Positions 45,410-57,060 of a DNA stretch of 64,000 nucleotides are shown piece after piece (within the stretch, counting starts at the first letter, position 1; each line of letters begins with the position of its first letter). The notes under the pieces were generated by a model. The model worked only from the letters and a program-made list of their open reading frames with translations, did not search any database and was not told the DNA's origin. The stretch is from NCBI GenBank assembly GCA_950022295.1, contig OX465596.1, positions 130,118,501 to 130,182,500 of the forward strand, in the 5' to 3' direction. Made by a program: the position numbers and the translations under genes. Source of the stretch: Bromus sterilis (taxonomy: Eukaryota > Streptophyta > Magnoliopsida > Poales > Poaceae).

Positions 45410-48390
45410 TGGCGCATTTCTACAAAATGCGCCACCCCTAAGACTTGTCCTATCCAACTACCCCTCCCCTACCCGCACAGACTCATTCCACCCACTCGAC
45501 CCCCTCTACGTCTCTCTCAGCCGCCGCCGCACCTCGCCGGCACCGGGGTCCTAGCCGCGCCCCCACTCTCCGGCCGCTGCCCTCACGGCCACCGGAGCCT
45601 CCCCCACACCCCCATCCACGGACGCCGCTGTCCTCGGACGCCACCCGACCTAGGCGAAGCCGGAGCCGCCTCCGCGCTCCCATCCACGGTCGCCGCCGTC
45701 CCCAGGCGCCACCATCGTCAGCGGAGCCGCCCCCTCACCGCCACCGGAGCCGCCACCCCTACGCCCCTGAGGTGAGCACGAATCCCCCTCCATCTCCATC
45801 CACCCCCCTGCTCCCCTGTCCCCATGGCTAGGGTTTCCAAATGTTGCTAATTTTTGTGCGAATTAGGTCGTGCTGCTGCTGCTGAATTTTGCTGTTTCTC
45901 AATGCTACTTCATATTCAATTATGGTCACACATGGCATCAATTTCTCAACTCACCAATTGGATGGTGAGGAGTTGGGCAAGCCATAGGCCAGCATCTGTT
46001 CTTAACAGATTTATAACAGAGAAAAGAGGGGCCATGTGTGATCTTGCACCTTGTGGGAAGGTGGAAACAGTACTCCCTTTTTACATGTGAGGAGTTCTGG
46101 TAATGAAGTTTAGCATAGTGAAATCTTGATCTAAAAAGATACAAGTAGCTTCATCTTGTTACTGCATGTGCAACTAGAACTACACTGCAATAAGGAAAAA
46201 AATAGACGACACTATTTGCAGAGCATAACCAAAGCATTTCAATGGTAGGGTGTAAGTGTAACTCATAGTTGGATTCAAAGAATTTGTTCTTATGAAACAG
46301 AATTAAAAGAGAGAGGAGGAAAACCAGTAGGTAAGAATTTGTTCTTATGAACATAATGATGAAACCAAAGAAAAATTGTTTTAACAAAGATAGATAGATA
46401 GATATATATGAACCAGGGCACTTAGCACATAAATCTGTGTACGGTCTATTTTAATAAATTTAGAAGAGAGAAAAGGAAGCAATCATGATGTTTTTTAGTG
46501 CATTGACAAGATGCTTTTCTTATCAATATTTCTATGCACTGTTTAGTGCATTGCTAGAATATTTTTATGTTGCTTGTGCCTCTATGTAGGTATTTTTTTG
46601 TGCAGGTACAAATCATTATCCCCTTTCTCCCGAAATGTTGATTAACTTCCGTTTCGGTTGAGAATGGGGCACTCTCATGTTAAGAAAAATAGCAAAGGTC
46701 ATGCATAATTTTTCCGTGAATTCGTGCATGACCTTTGCTATTTTTCTTAACATGAGAGTAGTTGCATTTATTTATTGTGCTAATTAATTAAGTAGTTGCA
46801 TTTCTTAATATTGTACTAGTGCAAAAATGTCGACCGGAGCCGACGCCGGTCCTTCTTCTCAGCCGGGAAAAAAGGAAGCAATTTTGGGAATACTCCCAGG
46901 AAGAGGTTGAGGAAAAGAGAGAAGAGGAAGTACCTCCGGGCGAGGAGTAGAATGAGGAGGAGATAGAGTCGGAGTCCGACTCATCGGAGGATGATGACAT
47001 GGATGAAGGGGAGAGGAACACCGCCGACGAGGCTGATCATGCCGGTGGCTCAAACACAGATGGTAGCCAGTTGAGGAAGCGAAATCGGAAACCAACCAAG
47101 GTCGGCACCATCAGAAAAGAGTTTACCGTTGTGACCTCCGCTGGGATTCCTATCGAGCCCCAATGTTTCTCGGAAGGGTACGGCCGTCAAGTAGCGGCGA
47201 TCCTCCGGAACACCGTCACGATCACCACAATAAACCAAAGGAGTCGTGACAACACTCATTATTGTCATCTCCTTCTCGACAAGTTGCACAGACGATACAA
47301 GTTCCCGGACCCGTACGACAACAAAAACCTCAAAGGGAACAAGGTAAACAAATGGGCCCTCAGGAGGATGAGAAAAGCCTTGTCCAGTTGGAAAACTCGG
47401 GTGAAGGAGGCAATTATGGAGCACGACAAATCCTGGGAGGAGCTCAAGGAGAAAGAGCCGATGATCGAAGAAGCTACCTACAAACTTTTCAAGGCTAGGT
47501 GTGAGTCTGAGGATGCCAAGGCCGTGAGTGCAAAGGGAAATGCGATGCGGGCGCAGGTCATAGGTAACCACCGTCTCGGAGCTGGTGGTTATAGACATTC
47601 CAAGCCTAAATGGGACAAGGAGGATGCCGAGTATGCCGCTGCGGGCCTACCTAACCCCTTTGAGAAATAAAAAGTTGATCCACAGACTGAATTCTTTGTG
47701 AGGGCCCGGAGCCATAAGGACAAAGAAACCTCGAACATAGTTCTCGATCCTAAGGTTCAGGAGTTTACGGCTGCCGTGGTAAGTACTTCACCACGTGACT
47801 TCCTTGTCCATTGAATTATAGTTCCTGAAGTTCAGCTTCTTAGTGTTTCACATTCTTTGTGCAGGAAGATGAATTCGTCGCGGCCTCATCACAGGGCTCG
47901 TCTATTAAGCTGTCTGGCCCATGGGACACCTCTTTTAACATGGCGATGAACAAGGTCAAGACTGTTGAAAACGTTTCGGCGAAGCCATCGTCATCCGGAC
48001 GTGTGGTCGGGTTTGGTGCGTACCTAAATTGGTCCGAATATTATCGGAAACCGGCGGAGCAGTCATATTCGAGGGGGCGCAAGGCGAGAAGGACCGAACA
48101 AGACACCGCGTATGTTCGTGGATTGGAGGAGAAAGTGAACATGCTTCCGAAGCTTGTCCAGGATGAAGTGGCGAAGACGATGAGCACCCTCCTTCCTGAT
48201 ATGATGCAGTCACTCGCGAATTGGCAAGCTCGTGGTGGACAAGGGCCCATACCGGTCCCGAGCATGGTCGGCAGCAACCCGGGCACCGCGGCGGCCGCTG
48301 TCCCGGCTCCCGCACCGATTCCGGCCGCCAACACCGCGATGCCGACGCCGGACGTGATGGTGACTCCTCCAGCCACGATCGAGCAACCGG
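45410..48390 (+). repeat. TNPA tandem module 3 of 3
   Basis: Same content as modules 1 and 2, but homology to them ends at about 48390 (after ATIEQ). From there the gene continues into its own downstream exons. Module 3 is therefore the copy that keeps the original 3' context. Confidence 0.9.
46620..46756 (+). promoter_or_regulatory. Structured motif plus hairpin, module 3
   Basis: The motif is at 46620-46669 and the hairpin at 46674-46756, with perfect 32-base arms. The ATG is at 46827. Confidence 0.8.
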
Positions 48391-48808
48391 GACATAATAA
48401 TTATGCACCCGCCGGTAGTGAAAAATGGCGACCGACGCCACGGGAGGCAGCGCACCCTCCGTCTCTTGCATGCCCGCCGTTGTCGGCGGGGTCTCTTCAT
48501 TTGCCGACCTCGACGCCCTCAACGTAACTATAAGAGTCTGCAACTCAAATGAGGACTTCATCTCCTTGCCTTTTATTACTGGCATCTCTCTTATCCCTAA
48601 ATGCATATGTCTCTTTCATAGGAGGACACTCCATGCATTCTACTACAAGTCGTGGACGGCGAGTTGAAGGATGTTGCCAAAGGTAAAATCCTTCAACCCC
48701 AAAATCGAGTGATGCACAATAGGACGATGGCACCGGAGATGCATAGGGTTCAAATCTCTCTCGTGATTTTGGGCTACGAGAGAGTGGAGCCTCCCATTCA
48801 ACCCCCCT
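46827..48808 (+). pseudogene. TNPA copy 3, joined to the Ulp1-like gene
   Basis: The conserved block matches copies 1 and 2. It carries the shared N-terminal TAG and a private TAA at 47668 (NPFEK then stop, where the others have Tyr). Introns at 47779-47864 and 48524-48621 (CTCAAC|GTAACT...TTTCATAG) lead to DTPCILLQVVDGELKDVA, which matches DTACVLLHNVASGVLKDV in CACTA-B. The reading is then interrupted at 48811 by the mini-CACTA. The shared exon structure in both CACTAs suggests TNPA and the Ulp1-like part are one gene. Confidence 0.75.
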
Positions 48809-48811
48809 GGA

Positions 48812-49359
48812 CACTACTAGAGAAATAGCTATACATGGAAACCTTATTAGTGGCATATTTTATATGTAATGTGCCACTATGTTGTAAGGGGTGGCGCACT
48901 GGTAAAAAATGCGCCACCCATAAGCTCTTATAGGTGGCGCATTTTTAAAAATGCGCCACCCCTAAGAGTGGGCCAGCCCTGGATCCCCTTATACGTGGTG
49001 CATTTTGAGAAATGCGCCACCCCTAAGAACCTTATAGGTGGCGTATTTTGGAGATGCGCCACCCCTAAGAGCTTATGGGTGGCGCATTCTGGAAATGCGC
49101 CACCCCTAAGGAATTATTAGTGGCGCATTCAGAATGCGCCACCCATAAGCTCTTAGGGGTGGCGCATCTTGCATATGTGCCACTACTAAGCAAAAAACTG
49201 TGAGGGAAAATTCCCAAATACACATAAGAGTTTTAGGGGTGGCGAATTTGAAATGCGCCACTATTAAGGCCTTATTAGTGGCTTGTCCTTAGTGGCGCAT
49301 TTGAAATGCGCCACTAAAGGAAAAAAAGGACGCCACTATAAGGCCTTTTCCTAGTAGTG
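48812..49359 (+). mobile_element. Mini-CACTA (non-autonomous derivative), 548 bp
   Basis: It starts CACTACTAGAGAAATAGC, ends GGCCTTTTCCTAGTAGTG, and is flanked by GGA on both sides (48809-48811, 49360-49362). It consists almost wholly of GTGGCGCAT/ATGCGCCAC subterminal repeats and has no gene. Both ends are close to those of CACTA-1 (shared phrases CTATACATGGAAA and TTAGTGGCTTGTCCTTAGTG). It is an internal-deletion relative, sitting in the coding region of CACTA-1. Confidence 0.93.
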
Positions 49360-49362
49360 GGA

Positions 49363-50801
49363 TACGATGAGGACGAGCCGGCAGTCCTCAATGATTTTTT
49401 CGGCCAAATATGCCTTTGGCCGAAGACCCAAATGCGTTTGATGACGGGGGAAGGGGGCACCACACCAAGTACAATGCCGATAGTCGTCGTGCCGGCGCCA
49501 CATGATCCCATCGGCGCACAACAAGAAGACCACGATCTTGATGATGATATCAACGCCGACCAGTTCATCAATACTTTGTATGATGCTGATGAATTATTCA
49601 TGCCTCCTGTTGAAGGAGCCTATCAGCATGACCAGGAAGCTCGCGGTCCAGCTGATCCTGCGACGAAGCCTGCTTGCTCTACGCGTCTCTTCGCTGCTTC
49701 TCAGTAGGTGTCTCCAGCAGCTTGCGCCTTCACCGAGCCTCAAGTAGATGCCACAATGAGATCTATTATCAGCCCGTCCACACTCCATAAGGCGGCCACT
49801 GAGCAGATAAAGACCGGTGCAGACTGCTCGAAATCAGAAAAGAAGAAGGGATGGAAAAGAAAGAAGGGCGCTTCGAGCAGCCAACCTCCGATGCCGATCA
49901 GGGCTCAGGATGGGCCACCAAGACCCAAGGATCTCTCGTTTGAAATCCATGTGGCGGGTAGGGCGATGCTACCTAATGACATGCTCGACCTTGCAACTTC
50001 GGATATGCAGAGTGTGCATCATAGTGTTATGGCATTAGAGAAGATGCTTGTTCAAGAGAAGAATCCCTCATACCCGGTTTTCATGGCCAAGGTGCCACTC
50101 AACATGGGCTTCATCAACAATGTCCCCGCGGATATGATAATCCTGCGGTTCTCAGAGATCTTCAATTTGTTTCATCTCAAGCGGCTGGACCATAGCCTTA
50201 TCTGTCTGTTCTCGCTCAGCCTTTCTATGAGTATCAGGAGAGATAAGACCCCGAGCGTTGCGATATTGGACCCCTTCTACATGCGTGAAAGCATCTTGAT
50301 GGACGACGGGGAGGCGACTCTTGCGGCGGGGTACATCAGAGAATTCATGCTACAGAACGCCGAAAAGAATTCATTTCTCATGACCTACTCTCCCAAGTAA
50401 GTCATTCGCTCGCTGCCGTAGCACATCTGCTTTCTTAGCTTTCTGCCATTGTCCCCTTCCAACATTCCTTTGGGATTGTTTTAATTATGCAGTAAGGATC
50501 AAGACTGCGTGCTCATCTGCTTTTCACCGCAACACTCGCATGCCGTGTATTTAGACTCGGGGAGTGTGAAGAAGAAAGATTACAAGTATATCATGAGAGT
50601 TTTGGATGATGCTCTCGCGGGCTACAAAGAAGCCGGAGGCAAGATTGTGAAGCACAAGTACAGGAACAATCAGCCCGGCGTGAGCGTGTTCAACCACGTG
50701 ACACAGTTTCCGTGCGTCAAGCAGCTGGCTGGAAGTGTGAGGGATGCGTACTACGCCCTCCATCACATGCGGGCGGTTGTACAGGAAGAGAGCAACCTTA
50801 C
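49363..50801 (+). pseudogene. Ulp1-like (C48 peptidase-like) gene of CACTA-1, 5' and middle part
   Basis: Continues the TNPA-linked gene: GYDEDEPAVLNDFFGQ, a spacer with a TAG near 49706, basic KSEKKKGWKRKKG, then FSEIFNLFHLKRLDHSLIC and ILDPFYMRESIL. An intron at 50397-50492 (GTAAGT...TATGCAG) precedes the Ulp1-like fold CVLICFSPQHSHAVYLDSG...CVKQLAGSVRDAYYALHHM. The Asp of YLDSG is present. The usual His-Trp before the first strand and the Cys of the CGYY-type box (here DAYY) are absent, so no protease activity is expected. Tat-D interrupts the gene after 50801. Confidence 0.7.
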
Positions 50802-51227
50802 TGACGAGGGGGTGCCCCACGACTCCTACTAATGGGCCTACCCGGTATCATTGAAGGCCCACGGAGCTATCGCCGGATTCACCTTAGCCCGCTAGATGGC
50901 ACCGACATTGGGAGTCCTCGACTGACAAGGAAGGTGCAGGGACTTGCCGTACAAGCTAGGGTTAGTTTTCCCGTAATTGTAGATTGATTCGCCGAGACCT
51001 GGTCTACTATATAAAGGTCAGGAGGGGGAAACGAAACGGAGAGACATCGCCTGTAACCCTAGCCCAGAGCGCATCTGCTTTGGCATCCCCTGTAACTTCC
51101 CCACAATCAATATATCGAGTAGGAAGTGTATCCTCCTGTTTGCCGACGAGCTTATCGTCCAACCTGTGTCTTCTCCAACTAGCCCAGGGTCCCTGACCAT
51201 GGGACTTGCCGGGGCCTATCCTCTACA
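50802..51227 (+). repeat. Tat-D 5' LTR, 426 bp
   Basis: It starts TGACGAGGGGGTGCCCCACG and ends CCTATCCTCTACA. TATATAAA at 51008-51015 is the likely promoter. An ATG in good context (GACCATGGG, 51199) lies near the end, in frame with the polyprotein. Confidence 0.95.
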
Positions 51228-54200
51228 ATTGGCGCCGACCGTGGGGACCACACAGGTTGGAATTACGATCTCGGCGGTTCCATCTTCAGCAAATCGCAAC
51301 TCAAGGGAAAGAGCCAGGCCCAACTCACTCGAAGGATTCAATGTCACGGCAGACATCCTCGCCGTCCCAGCAATCTCGATCGAGTCGCAACCGTATCAGA
51401 CCCAGTACAGTGGAGGCAACCAAACATGGCGTCAGCAACGAAAGAACCGACGATCCAGAAGAGCCGCAAGGAACCCCTACGCAGGAGTCCCACTCGAGGA
51501 AACGCGATGCACAGCAGGAGACCCGCAGGTCTTTCGACGGCCCACCACCACCCGGGCACCCGCCGAGCATAACGACGATGGTTACGAGCCTGACAACAGC
51601 AACCGAGAATATCGCCACCAAAGGAGGAATCGACGACCCAGGAGGCACGCCAGGGAGATCTGCAACGAGGACAAACCCCGCAAGCCGGACGACGCAGTCA
51701 AGGAGCCAAGGGCCGACCGACGCACCGCCACACGAGCACTCAACGACAGCCAAGACAGCGACTCGGAGACACCGGTCGGCGAATACTATGACCCGGAGCG
51801 AAGACCGGACGAATTCGCCAACCTCATCAAGCATCAAGACACAATTCGAGGAATCGAAACAGACCCTCGATTCTACGAACACCCGGAGGACCACGACCAT
51901 GTCTTCCCAATCTCAAGGAGGAAGAGACACAGCGGATCAAGCAAACTCACGGTCAGAGAACAGCTTGCAGGACCCTGCACAATTCACAATTTTGAAGATG
52001 AATGGGGGCGCATCAGATCCAACCACACCCTGGGAGAATGTCGCCTGTTCAACGAGCTGGCCGACGACCTCAGGAACGAAAAACGCAAAGGAGTCAAGCG
52101 CGCTCGAGAGCTCGAGCAATCGCCACCACCAAGCCCCGAGGGGCGCCACAACCCGCCGCATGGGCAGGTGCTCATGATACAGGAAAGCAGGATGCCACAA
52201 GCGCGGCGTGACGCCTACACCCTGCAGGCTACAGCAACCGAGAACATGAAACCAGAGGAAACCTACCAACTGCATGACGCGGAGACCATCATCACGTTCT
52301 CGCAGGATGACCACCCGCCAACCATACCAAGACCAGGACACGCGCCCCTCGTGCTCGACGCACAAATCGGAGGATATGACATGGATAGGGTTTTCATGGA
52401 CGGACGCAGCAGCATGAACATCATCTTCGCAAGCACCCTACATAAAATGCTGACCCCTCGGTCGGTATGGAAGAAGTCAAGCACCGTACTAAACGGCGTA
52501 GTACCTGGAGAAGCAGCAACATCACTCGGATCAATCAAGCTTGAAGTTGTCTTTGGCAACCGACGCAATTTCGCCAAGCACGTCCTCGAGTTCGAGGTGC
52601 TCGACTGGCCATCTCAATACCACGCCATATTGGGACGACCAGCATTCGCGCAGTTCATGGCAGTACCACACTACGCCTAACTAAAGCTCAAGATGCCAGG
52701 CTCAGCAGGAGTCCTCACGGTCAACGGAAGCTTCATCAAGTCAGACCAATGCGATCGCGATTTCCACAAAATCTCCGACACACTAGGGTCGGACCAAGAA
52801 CTGAGAGAAATGGCCATGGTCGTCGACAAGAAACTCTTCCCACTGACAAGCCGCAGCGAGTCAAAGGAGTATGGTCCTATCTTCAGGATCGACAGCGACA
52901 CAGTCACACACCAAGTACACCCGACGGACCCAGGCAAAACAGTCCGCGTGTACGCCCACCTGCCAGAGGAACAAGCGACTGATCTAGTGGCTCTCCTTCG
53001 AGACGATTGGAAGATATTCTCCTGGTGCCCAACCGACATGCCTGGCATACCACGCGAATTCGCAGAACACGCTCTAAACGTCAAACCAAAAATGAAACCA
53101 GTGAAGCAAGCTCTGAGACGATTCTCAGAGCCCAAGCGTAGGGCAATCGGAGAAGAAGTCAACCGATTGCTCGACGCCCAGTTCATCCGAGAAACCAAGC
53201 AGGCCACTTGGATAGCAAACCCAGTGCTCGTACCTAAGAAAGACACGGACGTACTGCGCATGTGCGTCGACTACGGGCCAGTGAACAAGCATTGCCCGAA
53301 AGACCACTTTCCCCTGCCAAGGATCGACCAAATAATCGATTCGACAGCGGGATGCGATCTTCTTTCCTTTCTGGACGCATATTCAGGATACAACCAGATC
53401 AGGATGAAAGAAGAAGACGAAGAGCACACCTCATTCATCACACCTTATGGTGTATTCTGTTACAAAACCATGCCCTTCGGGCTGAAGAACGCAGGTGCCA
53501 CATACCAGCGGATGATGCAAGCCTGCCTAAAGGAGCAAATTGGGAGGAACGTACAGGTGTACGTAGACGACATCGTCATCAAGACCTACAAAGCAGACAC
53601 GCTACTCGACGACCTGCGCGAAACCTTCGCAGCACTCAACAAATACAGGATCAAGCTGAATCCAAAGAAGTGCGCCTTCGGCGTACCGGCCTGGAAACTG
53701 CTCGGCTACATGGTCTCCACCCGAGGAATCGAAGCAAACCCCGAGAAGGTCCAAGCCATTGCCAAGATGCACGAGCCGACTGACATAAAAGGAGTACAAC
53801 AGCTAACTGGAAGGCTCGCAGCACTAAGCCGTTTCATCAGTCGGCTAAGGGAACGCACGCTGCCTTTCTACCAACTGCTAAGGAAAAGAGAAAAATTCGA
53901 GTGGACAGAGGAAGCCCGCCAAGCGTTCGCGGACCTCAAAAAGACGCTCTCAACTCCACCAGTCCTGGCGGTACCCAGGGACAAAGAGAAACTCTACCTC
54001 TACATAGCAGCACGCAGCAGCGTAGTAAGCACGGCACTCGTCGTCGAACGCACGGAAGAAGGCAAGGTCCAAAGTATACAGAGGCCAATCTACTACCTCA
54101 GCATGCTACTGAACAAGTCCCAGCAACGATATCCACACTACCAGAAGCTACTGCTGGCCGTCATCATGACTGCACGGAAGGTGTCACACTACTTCGACGA

Positions 54201-56219
54201 GCACCCGATCACCATAGTAAGCAGCGCCCCACTCGCGGACATCCTCAACAACCCAGGAGCAACTGGACGAGTCGCCGAGTGGAACATAGAGCTCAGCCCG
54301 CGAGATCTACAGTTCAAGCACCCAACAACAATCAAAGCCCAAGTACTCCCAGACTTCCTGGTCGAGTGGGCAGAAGTACAAACACCAGGACCCCCGGATC
54401 TGTCGAATTCATGGTCAATGTTCTTCGACGGATCGAATAGACAACAAGGAGCAGGAGCAGGAGTCGTCCTAATCTCCCCCAAAGGAACGAAGCTGAAGTA
54501 CATCCTCCAGATAAATTTCAGCCACGCATCCAACAACGAAGCAGAGTATGAAGCGCTCCTCCACGGCATGCGCATGGCCAAAACATGCGGAGCCACCCGC
54601 CTCATCATCTACGGGGACTCCAATCTCGTCAGCCAATAGGCGATGAGAAATTGCGACGCCCTAGCCGACAACATGGCAGCATATCAGAAACTCTACAACG
54701 AGATCGAAGGGAGTTTCGACGGCTGCGAACTCAACTACATCACCAGGGCCAACAACACGGAGGCGGACGAGCTCGCAAATATCGGATCGACCCGAGGACC
54801 AATACCACCCGGAGTTTTCCTGGAAAGCATCAGCCAAATGTCCATCAAAACACCGGCGGTGGCACTCGAGACAGCCAAGAACGAAGAGGACGCAACAGAC
54901 CCAGCGCAAGTAGCATCAGCAAGCCCGTCAGAAGGCACCGGCACACCCGACGGCACAGCAGCAGACAAGCTCGACGGACCATCCTGGGAAAAACCATTCC
55001 TTCGGTTCATAATCGAGGGAACGCTACCGCAAGACGTGGCCGAAGCACGGCGCATCAGCAGACGCTCCAAAGCGTTCACGGTGATCAACAGACAGTTGTA
55101 CAAACGCAGCATTACGCAAATACTCCAAAAGTGCATTGATGAGGATGACGGCAAAGCCCTACTCCTCGAAATCCACGAGGGCACATGCGGGCACCACGCA
55201 AGCAGTCGAGTAATCGTGTCCAAGGCATTCCGAGCGGGATTCTACTGGCCCACAGCTATGAAAAACGCAAAGGACATAGTGCGGCGCTGCGGCGCCTGCC
55301 AAAAATTCGCTAACAGGCCGCACGCCCAGGCCTCAGAGCTCAAGACCATACCGTTATCCTGGCCATTCGCCACCTGGGGACTCGACATGGTCGGCCCACT
55401 CAGGAAATCATCAAAAGGAGGAAGGACACACCTACTGGTCGCAGTCGACAAGTTCACCAAGTGGATCGAAGCAGTGCCAATCACCAGTTCCACCGCCCTC
55501 ACGGCCGTGAACTTCATCAAGTCAATAATCTTCAGATTCGGAGTGCCACACAACATCATCACAGACAATGGCACAAAGTTCCCAGCTGCCGAATCCCAGA
55601 ACTTCTGCGAAGAGCTAGGCATTAAAATAAACTACGCATCAGTCGCGCACCCGCAATCCAACGGCCAGGTGGAGAAAGAAAATGGACTCGTATGCGGAGG
55701 ACTCAAGGAGCGGCTCCTCGCACCACTCGAGCAGGCCGCCGGAAACTGGGTAGAAGAGCTCCCCGCAGTACTTTGGAGCCTACGGACCACGCCAAATACT
55801 GCGACCCAATTTACACCGTTCTTTATGGTTTACGGGGCCGAAGCAGTACTACCACATGACCTCAAGTTCGGAGCACCTCGGGTCACGGGGTACGAAGAAG
55901 AGGAAGCAGAAGAAGCACTCCAAGACGACAAAGACACAGTCGACGAAGCAAGAGACACGGCCCTGTCAAAGTCAGATGGATACCAGGACAAGCTGCGCAC
56001 CTACCAAAGCAGTCGCCTTCGAACCAGAACCTTCAACAAAGGGGACCTGGTACTACAACTGATACAAGAGAAGGTCCACAAATTAGCCCCCAATGGGAAG
56101 GCCCATTCATAATATCAGAAGTCATCGGAGGCGGCGCTTACAGGCTGAAGAACCCAAAGAGGGGACGAAGATGTGGGAAATCCATGGAATGTCGCAAACC
56201 TGCGACTGTTCTACCCTTA
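51199..56219 (+). pseudogene. Tat-D polyprotein (leader, zinc finger, protease, RT, RNase H, integrase)
   Basis: One frame runs from the LTR ATG: Arg-rich leader, QLAGPCTIHNFEDEWGRI with a C-x2-H...H-x4-C finger, protease (VFMDGRSSMNIIF, Gly to Arg next to the active Asp), RT (CVDYGPVNKHCPKDHFPLP, VQVYVDDIVIKT), RNase H (MFFDGSNRQQGAG), integrase (HEGTCGHH, CGACQKF, WGLDMVGP, ITDNGTKF, HPQSNGQVEKENG), C-terminus to LRLFYP. Breaks: TAA at 52678 (Tyr in Tat-A), TAG at 54637 (Gln in Tat-A), one C lost near 56087 and one base gained near 56160, which restores the frame. No capsid core is seen between the PBS and the finger. Confidence 0.9.
51230..51247 (+). other. Primer binding site of Tat-D
   Basis: TGGCGCCGACCGTGGGGA begins two bases after the LTR. 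The primer tRNA was not identified with certainty. Confidence 0.8.
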
Positions 56220-56306
56220 ACATCAATCGGTTGGACATGACCGGCAACTCATGTAACCATTCGACCCGCAAATAAAGCATATGTTGCCCAAACATTACCA
56301 GCTTTC

Positions 56307-57060
56307 AAAGCACTCGGGGGCTTAAGAAAAATCCCCCCGAGCCCTGCTATCGCCTACGCGATCTTACACCAAAAAGCACTCGGGGGCTTAAGAAAAATCC
56401 CCCCGAGCCCTGCTATCGCCTACGCGATCTTACACCAAATAGCACTCGGGGGCTTAAGAAAAATCCCCCCAAGCCCTGCTATCGCCTACGCGATCTTACA
56501 CCAAAAAGCACTCGGGGGCTTAAGAAAAATCCCCCCGAGCCCTGCTATCGCCTACGCGATCTTACACCAAAAAGCACTCGGGGGCTTAAGAAAAATCCCC
56601 CCGAGCCCTGCTATCGCCTACGCGATCTTACACCAAAAAGCACTCGGGGTCTTAAGAAAAATCCCCCCGAGCCCTGCTATCGCCTACGCGATCTTACACC
56701 AAAAAGCACTCGGGGGCTTAAGAAAAATCCCCCCGAGCCCTGCTATCGCCTACGCGATCTTACACCAAAAAGCACTCGGGGGCTTAAGAAAAATCCCCCT
56801 GAGCCCTGCTATCGCCTACGCGATCTTACACAAAAAAGCACTCGGGGGCTTAAGAAAAATCCCCCCGAGCCCTGCTATCGCCTACGCAATCTTACACCAA
56901 AAAGCACTCGGGGGCTTAAGAAAGATCCCCCCGAGCCCTTCTATCGCCTACGCGATCTTACATCAAAAAGCACTCGGGGGCTTAAGAAAGATCCCCCCGA
57001 GCCCTGCTATCGTCTGAGCGATCTTGCATCAAAAAGCACTCGGGGCTTAAGAGCAAAATC
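56307..57060 (+). repeat. Tat-D minisatellite 1, ~66 bp x 12
   Basis: Twelve units with AGCACTCGGGGGCTTAAG, AAAAATCCCCCCGAGCCC and TGCTATCGCCTACGCGATC. They are more uniform than in Tat-A. Each unit can fold through CTCGGGGG/CCCCCCGAG. Confidence 0.97.

Noticed and set aside
51206..52211. 323-codon plus ORF overlapping the Tat-D leader in another frame
   Set aside because: Thr/Ser/Arg-rich shadow of the Arg-rich coding frame; the frame with conserved VGITISAVP and protease is the real one.
56307..57060. CRISPR-like array
   Set aside because: Units are contiguous tandem repeats with no unique spacers, inside a plant retrotransposon.
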